Positions 54,311 to 64,000 of a stretch of 64,000 bases of DNA are shown here, in pieces. Below the pieces are notes generated by a model, which was given only the letters and a program-made list of their open reading frames with translations, searched no databases and was not told the origin of the DNA. Origin of the DNA: Aporrectodea caliginosa. Lineage: Eukaryota; Annelida; Clitellata; Crassiclitellata; Lumbricidae. Within the stretch, counting starts at the first letter, position 1. Each line of letters begins with the position of its first letter. A program made the translations under genes and the position numbers. Where the stretch lies: positions 1,421,001 to 1,485,000 of the forward strand of contig JACEVL010000083.1 of assembly GCA_020284085.1 (NCBI GenBank). The letters run 5' to 3'.

Positions 54311-57300
54311 ATTACTGTACATACTGTACCTAAAGCAATTATGTAAACTCCACCATCAGGTCAATAACTAATTAAAAGGACGGGTCAGTGTCCTAAGTAG
54401 ATGAGCTAAAACATAATGGAAGAATTTTTCAAACATCTGCAAAAGGCAGAATCCAAAATCAACCACTTTGTCTAAGGTTTAATTGCATAAGGTTAATAAC
54501 AGAATTATAAATATAATGTACAAGACTTGAGTAAAATTACAAACTCACAAAACTGTTGTTCGCCTTGAGTCCACAAAGTATCGTACACGTTTTAGATCGT
54601 ACGTTCTAAACTGCCCCACTGATTTAGACTTTAACAATCTGTTGATTTTATCCACTAAACAAAACTGCAATTGGACACGAAAGAAGAAAATGATCGCAAT
54701 TCACCACATAGTAATGTCATGTAACTTATGGCTGGATCATAACAGATAAACATACCAGAGTCTCCACAGATGTGTTCAGTAAGGCCTACTACTCTTTAAA
54801 CAACAGTGGTCCTTATTAGCAAGAACCCAGCTATCCAAGACCAACAATCTGTAATGTTCCAAGCCAACTTTTGTCCAAACTGCATCACAGCTTTCAGTGA
54901 AATTGTAACAGACAGCCTACTGTCCCATTTACATGCATTAGCCTCCAAACACAACATACCGCATTGCTTTGACAAAGCCGAACCAAATGAAACCATAGCC
55001 TTTGTTCTGAGACCCTACATGGTGTTAATTGGATCCTACAAATGCCAAATCATGAACTAGATTTCTCTGAAGACTTATAAAAGTTGCCAACACAATGAAA
55101 CCATTTCAAATGCTCAAAATCAAAACCCTTCAATGGCTCGAAACCTAAACCCTTTTCTTATTGTTTTTCTACACATATAAAAAACAGGTACAGTTTATAC
55201 ACTAACACGGTAAATGTCACACTGTAAATACCGTTAAAACTTAACACATTAGTCAACATACCCATCAAACAACTGACATAATGGGTGAAGGTACTATGCC
55301 TAATCCTTAGGCCTCACCCAAATATTAAAAGTTTATACACACAAGACATCAAAACCTTCTTTTAGTAGTAGTTTCAAATGTTACTGCTTTTCATACTAAG
55401 CACTGATTTCCTTTCCAGGATGCACATACAAAAGCATAATGAAAGGTGAAACATTTTTCAGATTAAGCCTGTCTTTATATAACTAAAAACTACCACAAAG
55501 CTCTCCATCAGCTATTTTGATCAGTCTGGAGAAATATTATGCATTTCCATGTGAAATAATCTCTTAAAATAAAGCAAAACATGGCTCCACAATTATTGAA
55601 CAACCAATTCTATCTGCAAGCCTTAGTGAACCAGTTGCCCTTTGCTTCTTTATATATAAACCGTTGATGCATTAGCAAATGTAATCATACAAAACTATTC
55701 AAACGTAAGAAGAAAACACGGAGAGTTCATATGAGTTCTTAAATCAATGCTATTCAAGAACTCAAAGAATCATCTTTAAATAAGGTAAGGTTGACGTCAT
55801 CACGGTCCTGGCAGCCAGAAGATGTCGTTAAACATTGGAATTACTACTATGAAGAAAACAAGCAAGTCATGGCAATACCTCCACTGTTCATTCAATATCG
55901 CAGACAGTTCATGTTTGTACTTCTCAACAGAAATCTAATGCTAAGCTACTGCAATGCCCAGCCTTCAACGTGCAGTTGAAATATAACTGATAACTGAACC
56001 AACATGATTTCAATGACATCAAAGAAAACAACTTCATCGTGAGTCAATAGAATTTTAACAATCAAACTCTACAGTTTAGAATTATAAAATGCAAACTCTA
56101 TGTTTTAGAACATGATCAGGTAACACCTATGTCATAATGACGGTGTTAATTAAGCATACTACACGACAATTAATTACAATTAATGCCAGATAACAGCACA
56201 CAATAGAAAGGTCAGAATGCACATACCGTACTAAATTTCTCACAGGAAAATTTCAATCAGTTTAAACCACTCTTCGTAATATACAGGAAATGGTAGCCAC
56301 AATACACAGTCAGTTATGTTACCAGACAATTTGAACAAGCATCTTGATTCACAAGTCACAGTCACAATTCTGAGACTCTATAACTTACTATGTACTTCGA
56401 TCATCCATACTGTTCGCTTGTTTTATTGTTCAATTCTGAATAAACTATGAATCAATGAACAGCTAGACTGCTCTTCAGAAAGAATTCCTAATTGACCGCA
56501 AAACAAGAGTCTTAAATATAAAATATAAATTGCCAGGATAAGAATCTAATCTGATTTAATCTGCAGACTTCTACAGCATTATTGATCAATACAAGAGGTA
56601 GCATTTAACAGACAATCTGAAGTGAAACTGCATTCTGCACTTAATCTGTTATTTTGTAGATATATGAGTCGACATCTATATACACACACACATATATATA
56701 TATATGCACATGCATACATACATACACATTCACACGTATATACATACACACATGGCATGCAAGACATGTATATATATGCAAGGCAGAAGATGGCTGAATA
56801 GTAACTGCGCTGTACGAAGATCGAAGGCACGGACCCGTACAATGCCGCTAGCCCCATAAGATGACTCAGCCTACAACTCCCTAGGGGTAATGTTCGTCTT
56901 TTGGCAGGCTGCCATAGTTTTCGGTAAACTTNTTAAATTTCCATAGATTTATTTCTAGTTTTGCTATTATTGCTGTTGTTGTTATTATTGTCCTTGGTAC
57001 CAAATACCCCAACGTGTGCTGCCTTTTCACTTGTAAGAAGCCTTTTAAACAAATATACACGTTTATGGTTTTAATGCTATTCTCGCCAAAATATAAATCT
57101 GAAAACATAGATCAGCACAGTAGACATGTTTTGTGATTGTATGAATGGTATGAAATATAGTTTTAATGCTATTCTCATTATTATTAAAAACTACTATATT
57201 AAAACTCATAAAAAATGTTTTAACTATATAAAAATAAAGTATCAGTTAATGTGGATTTTGAATTGTTAGTCTTTTTGTTACTGTTAACCCGTGTGGTTTA

Positions 57301-59300
57301 AAAAATGTTGACGTATTTGTAGTTGTGGAGTCTTTAGTAGCAAATTTTCAAAGACCAGTCAAAGGTACTTGAAGGATCTGGCAGATAATCAACCAGGTGC
57401 TGCTTAGCACAATGTTTCTTAACACTTTTAACATTAACTACAGGCCATTTTAAATGTCACTGCTGTGGCACATTTAGGAATGTGTTAACAGATAATCTCA
57501 ACAAACTTGCGAAAAAGTAGTACCGGTAAATATTACAACTAATACACTGCCAAATGTACACTGAAGTTGTAGGTAGGCTTTTGAGTTTCTTTTGCTTTGG
57601 ATTTTGATATAAACTGACATTTTGTAGGTAAGTCAGGCATAATTCTTTCTGTACTGATTTACTTCTGAATCAACTAGGAACAGTTGTTTAATCAGGTTTT
57701 TATATTCAGATAAATACACTTACTTGCAGACAGCAGCAATGCTTAGAGTTGTGGTGTTTGCTTTACTGGAAATATTTATCAGGTTTTTGCCAGATAAATG
57801 TGAACTCACAAGACAGAGTTATTGTACTTAATGGTATATTTCACTGATAGCAAATCAGGGAATTGAATCTTCAGTTTTGTAAACTCCTCTGCTGAATTTC
57901 AGATTGTTCAACATTTTAATGACGATATGCATTTGTTTTCTCTTTTAGCACACTGTCATTGTTAAACTGTTCACCTGTACCAGTACATGCATGGCATCTG
58001 TTAGTTAGTGCCTGCTTTTAAGATTCGGATAGCATCAATACTAAAAGTGACCATTTGGGAGTGGTTGGTCAAAGAAGCAGATGGATGATTCCTCATGTTA
58101 AATGTTACACTGTTCATCATCCCTCTTGTTGAAATGTTACGCCGTTACTCTTTGGTGTTGTATTCTTGCACGAATGTTGCTCTGGCACTATTTGAATTGG
58201 TGACGTGTGGGTGTCGTGCTGATTGTGTTTACACCACACCTCACAGTAATGTGAGTTGTGATAGAAAATGATCAGGATATGAATCGCAAATTTATTTTAG
58301 CTTTAGATAATTAAACCTTGTTCTAATAAAGCCTCATCATAATCTGCTATGCGATACGACTCGCAAAGAGAGTGTTGCAATGTTTTAGTATACTTGTCAT
58401 TTTATGCTGTACAAAATAATCATCAGTGTTGAATGAAATGCCTTTATGTATTACAACTACATTAGCATAAAAATGCACACTGTATTGTGTCATTCATATT
58501 CACTGTAGCCTATACGTTGTATGATTGCTAGGTTTACGATCAATTTAATCATGTTTCACTGGTGTGTTGTCTCACTTACTGTGTTTCTAATCACTTGAGT
58601 TCTGTTACTCCAATTCCTGGAAAGTAGATTTTTCGTTTTTTTAATTGTTGGTGCTATGCAGGCAAAACATTTCAAAAGAGATTTGGTGATGTAACAGTTT
58701 TTGCAATGTACAGTGTCCTGCTGATAAATGTCGGTCAAGTTACATTTGGAATATGTGGAACATGGTTACATTGTGACATCATTATGGTGACATCAGTGGT
58801 CAGTGTAACAAAATTACTGACAGTATGAAAATCGGCGTTCTTGAAATATTTAAAGAAATTTGTCAAGTCATTGTTTCATTCCAACTGTGGGTATGTTGGA
58901 AACGGTTCACTTGCCATTATGTGAGGTGGATGAATCAAACTAGTTTGGAAATTTAATAATGGACTTTGTCCAACATCTACCATACAGTGTAGTGCGTTAT
59001 TAGATGTTTGCATCTAGAAAAAGTTCATTCCATGCAGTTGGGCCAACTGTTGATAAAAAACCGCCCATGATCACAAAACCCGGTATATGCAGATATGTTG
59101 TCCTCTTCCAAATAACCTTTTAATTACACTGAATACAAAATTCACTAAGGTATGTTATGTTGTTATGTTGTTATCTGTAGAGGGACACCTTGAGTGTGTA
59201 TGCAAAAAAACACTTTAGAAAATGAAATTTAAAAAATTCAGGATTAGAAAATGATATTTAAACAAATTCAGGATTTTTATTTTCACAATAGTAACCTTCA
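54311..59300. other. Long AT-rich stretch, no gene recognised
   Basis: About 5 kb without recognisable coding content. The frames at 54806-55060 and 55791-55979 have no family resemblance or clear splice context. A CA/TA microsatellite lies at 56680-56740 and one N at 56932. The segment 56780-56870 has weak tRNA-like blocks (TGGCTGAATAG, then CACGGACCCGTAC) and may be an old SINE. Confidence 0.5.
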
Positions 59301-59469
59301 ACAGCAGAGAAACTGCTTTGACTTCAGCTGCTCCTCCTCATTATACACTTTCATTTAATCATCGAGGCAGTAGTTGCCCAGGTCGTTTAATGCTATACAT
59401 GTACATACAGTCTTCCACAGTCTTGATTATCTCACTGCAGAAGAGGTCAGAAGACGAGGTTATCCATTT

Positions 59470-59673
59470 CGTCTCTGTCTTTGTCTGTCTGCCTCTGTCT
59501 CTCTGTTCTCTCCCTATATCTCTTTCTCTCTTGTCATATTATTTCCTCGACCTCTTTTTCTGTCTTTTCTTATTTCTTATTCTCTTCCTTTCTCCACCCT
59601 GTCTATCTATTTCTTATGCATACTTATGTATGCCTATGTCTACTTTCTTCAGCTCTCTATCTCACCATCTCTT

Positions 59674-59754
<81 letters not shown>

Positions 59755-59795
59755 GTGTCTCTCTCTGTCTGTCTCTGTCTATCTATCTATCTAAC
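59470..59795. repeat. (TC)n-rich block
   Basis: TCTCTGTC-type sequence with a pure (CT)n run at about 59679-59744 and TCTATCTATC at the end. Ser/Leu-rich frames across it are artefacts. Confidence 0.95.
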
Positions 59796-59879
59796 TTTAG
59801 CTGTTTCATCGCTGTTATTATTTATTCCTCTGCCATGGTGCTTTCTTCTATAAAAAAAATTATAATTGAAAATCGTCTA

Positions 59880-60180
59880 TTAGGAATTCCCTATGATCCC
59901 TTGAACTTTTTTATTAGAACCCATGCTATCCATTGGAAATTGCCTATTGGATCTTCTATATCTTCTATGAACTCAAATAAACTAGACCTTTTGCCACCAC
60001 TGGGCCCTCCCTATGCAATGCCCCTTCCTCCTCTCTACGTGTATTTATACCATTCTTTCTGGGTCTCTTCCTACAGCCTTCTCCCTCCTCAAACCTGCTT
60101 CTACTCTCGGGGTCCTCGCACTGGGAGCGCTACTGAATGGCCACTGATTTCTGAGGCGCTATATAAGTTACTAAATACAA
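59880..60180 (+). mobile_element. LINE-like 3' end (decayed)
   Basis: It ends in GGGGTCCTCGCACTGGGAGC, GAGGCGCTATATAAGTTACT and AATACAATGCAATAC. The tail equals that of the intact copy at 62030-62422 (TCTCGGGGTCTTTCGCACTG...GAGGCGCTATA). The upstream body is weakly preserved. Confidence 0.6.
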
Positions 60181-60717
60181 TGCAATACATTTGTCCTTTA
60201 AAAATTGTCTACTTCGAATTACCTTTTGAAAATCTATATATTTGAAGTTACTTATTGTTCGATGCTTACTCGTAATTTCCGAAGGCATTTTTCGGGGCAA
60301 ACTTATAGTATCGAGGGCTCAAGATTTAAACAGTGTCTGTTGGCATGCTGCGCGGTACCATGTTTTCTAGTGACGACACTAACCCTTACCCTGACCCTCA
60401 CGACGCCAGTAAACTTACGCACTATAATCCTTTAGCCCCGATACTATAAGCTTGCCTTTTTCTGTTCCTTCGACTTGAGGTCGGGTTCCCAAAGGCCCAT
60501 CGCCTCAGATACCTTGCAGGCCCCTCACCCGAGATGCTCGGCCTGCAGAACCGTAGAAGCCTGACTACCTTGTATAAATAGACACTCCTAACCAGATGAT
60601 ATAATTGCATATCCCGGACAGGATTCCACTTCCCATCCAACTCGACACCAAAGACCGAAGGCTGCCATTATACATGTACGTGTGCGGACAGATGTAATGC
60701 CTGATTGCAACAGATTA

Positions 60718-60765
60718 TCGGTCTGTCTGTCTGTCTGTCTGTGTGTCTGTGTGTCTGTCTTTCTG
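60718..60765. repeat. TGTC microsatellite
   Basis: Twelve or so TGTC/TGTG units. Confidence 0.88.
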
Positions 60766-60869
60766 TCTTCCAACAGTCTATTAACATAGCATTACAAGGG
60801 TTTTAAGTGGTTCTGAAGACATTTATTCTGTGTTAAAACCACTGCAAATTAACCTGGAACATGATTAAT

Positions 60870-61290
60870 AGCCCAATTTTCCCAGCTTTTTCTTAAAAAC
60901 TGTGAAAGTGTCCGCTGAGACAGTACTATCATCCAAACTATTCCAAAAGGCTACAACTCTTGCACTGAAGAATTTCTGCCCTAATGTTAATTCCTTTCGA
61001 TTTATTAAATAATTATTTATTCATGTGACCCGAGTTGCCATGTTTGATGCTAATTAAAAAAACCTCTCCCACTGTCAGTGCGTCTTTTCCAGTAATAATC
61101 TTGTAAGCCTCTACTAGATCTCCTTTGCTCCTCCTTCTCTCCAATGTTGTTCGTCCACATCTCTTCAATCTTTCTTCATAGCTGAAATCCGTATAGCCCC
61201 AAATCATTTTTGTAGCTCTTCTTTGCACTTTCTCCAGTTTTTCCATATCTTGTTTAAGGTATGTGGCCTGACCACCAGTGATTTGTACAA
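60870..61290 (-). mobile_element. LINE (CR1/Jockey-like) reverse-transcriptase C-terminus, frameshifted
   Basis: Minus-strand pieces in order: TLYKSLVVRPH, then MEKLEKVQRRATKMIWGYTD, SYEERLKRCGRTTLERRRSK and GDLVEAYKIITGK. After a frameshift follow LTLGQKFFSARVVAFWNSLD and DSTVSADTFTVFKKKLGKLG. These are hallmark C-terminal blocks of invertebrate non-LTR retrotransposons. At least two frame breaks make it non-functional. Confidence 0.82.
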
Positions 61291-61329
61291 CGTCAATATT
61301 GTCTCTAGTGAGTATTGTCCTTCTTTATA

Positions 61330-61615
<286 letters not shown>

Positions 61616-61879
61616 AACAGCCTGTTTAAGTTAATAACGGAATAACGGTTTCTGTATGCTTGTGCAGATGTCCGAGATCTGGTTATAAAGAAAAACTTGT
61701 CATCCGGTCAGTTTCCAAACCCCAGAGCAGCAGCAGCAGCAGCCACGTCAGCTGCAGGTGCTTTCCATAATTCGTCAGCGTTTTAAACCACACATCTCCG
61801 GTGGCCTTCCGAAAGGGACTATAGATAATTATGACAGTTTAGATACACACACAGAACACAATTTATGCATACATTGAAT

Positions 61880-62030
61880 ATTGCATGCGCAACTATTTAT
61901 GTATGTTTGTAGGTATTGTATATATATGTGTATGTGTGTAAAGTATTTCTGTGTGCATGCATGTATGTATGTATATATTTATGCATGTATGCATGCATGT
62001 ATGTTTGCATGTATTGTATTGTATCTATCA
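61880..62030. repeat. TATG-rich microsatellite, left part
   Basis: Interrupted ATGT/GCATGTAT units, ending in (TATTG)n at 62008-62026, which joins the LINE tail. Confidence 0.85.
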
Positions 62031-62422
62031 ATTGATATAGCGCCTCTCGCACTGCACACCAATCAGAGCGGCTCCCAGTGCGAAAGACCCCGAGAAAAGA
62101 AAGAGGTCTTCAGACGACGAAAAGAGGCACTTGGCCCACCAGTTAATAAACAGGAACGTGTCAAAGGAGGAAGCTGGTTCCATAGTGCAGGGCCAATGTA
62201 GGCAAAGGCTCGCGTTTTAGCCATAGCAGTTCTTGCTCGCTTGGGGACAAAGAGATCATGCCGGTTTGATGAGCGTAGTGGGCGAATAGAAGTAGCCGAG
62301 GCCGACAGCCGGATACGGTCACATAGATACTTGGGAGCTCGGCCAGTATGCGACCGGTAGATGAATGAAAGTACCTTGAGCTGAGCCCGAGCAATGAGAG
62401 GAAGCCAATGAAGGTGGTCAAG
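62027..62422 (-). mobile_element. L2-like LINE 3' end with intact RT C-terminus
   Basis: On the minus strand about 119 codons without a stop run from 62422 to TGA at 62065-62063. They read LDHLHWLPLIARAQLKVLSF, IYRSHTGRAPKYLCDRIRLS, FVPKRARTAMAKTRAFAYIG, PALWNQLPPL and FRRLKTSFFSRGLSHWEPL. This is the conserved end of L2/Jockey-group reverse transcriptases. It lacks a start codon because the copy is 5'-truncated. The tail GCGCTATATCAATTGATAGA runs into (TATTG)n-complement repeats. The lack of disruptions suggests a young insertion. It lies between two TATG microsatellite blocks. Confidence 0.85.
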
Positions 62423-62430
62423 CCAATGAA

Positions 62431-62700
62431 GGTATGTATGTATTTATGTATGTATGTGTGTATGTATGTTATGTATGTATGTATGTATGCATGCTTAATG
62501 TATGTATGTATGTATGTATGTATGCATGTATGTATGTATGTATGTATGTATGTATGTATGCATGTATGTCTGTTTTTATGTATGTATGTATGACAGGTAT
62601 GTATAATTGTAAATAAGTATTTATGTATTTAGGCATGTATGTATGTAAGTATGTATGCATGTATGTATGCATACGTATATGTATGTATTTATGCAATTAA
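62431..62700. repeat. TATG microsatellite, right part
   Basis: Mostly GTATGTATGTATG, with occasional GCATG variants. Tyr/Val/Cys/Met frames are artefacts. Confidence 0.95.
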
Positions 62701-62859
62701 TTTAGCTCCTTTAAAATACAAATGTGCTTGTAGGTGTTTGTGTGTGTGTGTGTCAAAGCATTATGCCTGTATTTTTGCATGTGTCCAAAACTACTTAAGA
62801 CCCATATTTTTCTTCTTCGTTGCACCTGGAGCTGAAAATCCTTTGAGAGGGATAATAAA

Positions 62860-62967
62860 TGGTGGCAGGAAAATAGGAGAAGGGGAGGAGGACGAGGCAG
62901 AGGAGATGAGCAAGAGGAGGGAGGAAGGAGAAGGTGGAGGCAGCGGAGGAGGGAGGACGACTGAGCA

Positions 62968-62998
<31 letters not shown>

Positions 62999-63090
62999 CT
63001 AGAGGAGGAGTAGGAGGAGGAGGCGGAGGAGGAGTAGCAAGAGGAGGAGAAGAAGGAGGAGAAGAAGGTGGTGGAGGCAGCGTAGGATAT
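62860..63090. repeat. GGA-rich purine tract
   Basis: GAGGAGGAGGCGGAGG-type units on the plus strand; Glu/Gly-rich and Pro-rich frames are artefacts. Confidence 0.92.
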
Positions 63091-63244
63091 CTTTGGACTC
63101 TGCTCATTAACCGAACCATCTCACCACATACCTAACAACACTGCCACTGAAATCCTCGTAGACAGCACGGCTCGCTCCTATGGCAGCGTCCATCATTTAT
63201 AAACAGAAATACACGCAAGCAGGTATACAGCTAAACATGCGCAT

Positions 63245-63530
63245 AGGGACACTCACATACATACATGCACAACATATATGCATGTAAATATATAAGAATA
63301 CATACATACATACATGCATACATACATACATACATACATGCATACATACATACATACATACGTATATACGGACATACATACATACATACGTACTAGATAC
63401 ATGCATACATGTGTACATACATATACATACATACAGAGTTTGTATGTCTGAAATGACTAGCAGATCTAAAGATACATACATACATACATACACACATACA
63501 TAAATACATACATGCATGCATACGTACACA
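63245..63530. repeat. CATA microsatellite
   Basis: CATACATACATACATGCATA-type units, the complement type of the TATG blocks nearby. Confidence 0.95.
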
Positions 63531-63894
63531 CTATCTATGTATAGTGTATAGTATATATACATCTTTCTCTTTATGTTCCCATTGTGGGTACACTGCACGC
63601 GACATTCACACACTTGAATAGATGTATGTCAGGTCTACCTGAAACATACAGGCCAGCTTCGTTGAAAGAGAACAGTTTAGTATAAGATTTACTAAGCCTA
63701 AATACCGCTATATATAGCCTACATGTCTAGTCTTAACAAATTTCATTAAAAAATAATCCTGGAAAAATAGCGATTTCATATTTCTTAATGTTAAGTCGCC
63801 ATATTCAACGACGTGGTTTTGTATGGGCGCGGGATTAAACCGCGCGGATTTGGAAGCGCGGATATAGAATGATACCAATTTTTCGTATGTAGCT

Positions 63895-63919
63895 ACATGT
63901 ATGTATGTATGTATGTATG

Positions 63920-63950
<31 letters not shown>

Positions 63951-64000
63951 TGTATGTATGTAATATGTATGTATGTATGTAATATGTATGTATGTATGTA
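63895..64000. repeat. TATG microsatellite running off the window
   Basis: Near-perfect ATGT units from 63895 to the last base, with a few ATGTAATGT interruptions. Confidence 0.97.

Overview
This is a 64 kb piece of an animal nuclear genome. It has spliced genes with GT-AG introns, long AT-rich introns, many microsatellites and several families of decayed transposons. Protein content (LASP, a CDK5 activator, choline dehydrogenase, an AQP11/12-type aquaporin), the over-represented palindrome TAGGCCTA and L2-like LINE tails ending in GCGCTATATAA suggest a marine invertebrate deuterostome, possibly an echinoderm. The species assignment is an inference. One ambiguous base (N) lies at 56932.

Layout. 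(1) 1-25872, minus strand: eight coding exons of a LASP-family gene (LIM, two nebulin repeats, linker, long acidic region). The exon phases all agree and give 454 residues; the expected C-terminal SH3 exon(s) would lie left of base 1. Its introns hold three large foldback elements, two hAT-type MITEs with perfect 8-bp target duplications, a SINE and a ~490-bp polypurine tract. (2) 26-34 kb: gene-poor, rich in TAGGCCTA, with tandem repeats, LINE remnants and long trinucleotide tracts. (3) 34178-35938, minus: an intronless CDK5 activator (p35/p39 type) with a myristoylation-type N-terminus, a very long low-complexity N-terminal half and a conserved C-terminal p25-type core. An (ATG)n tract lies immediately upstream on the gene strand. 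(4) 36.3-44.8 kb: intergenic, with LINE 3' ends, a GGAT minisatellite and a CA-rich block. (5) 44889-47264, plus: a two-exon aquaporin of the AQP11/12 type with an unusual 315-residue Cys-rich then basic Ser/Arg/His-rich C-terminal tail. (6) 48073-50834, minus, convergent with the aquaporin: choline dehydrogenase in two exons. The small first exon encodes a mitochondrial-type presequence, and the intron carries a 581-bp non-autonomous mariner-like element with TA duplication. (7) 51-64 kb: no convincing host gene; simple repeats, SINE/LINE remnants and a comparatively intact LINE reverse-transcriptase C-terminus embedded in a TATG microsatellite.

The four host genes show no shared pathway; they look like ordinary neighbours. 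The most interesting points are the tailed aquaporin, the reconstructed CHDH presequence exon, the acidic expansion and alternative end of LASP, the cluster of intronic foldbacks, and the repeated POU-like motif just downstream of the CDK5 activator. I did not find evidence of an obviously new multi-gene system.
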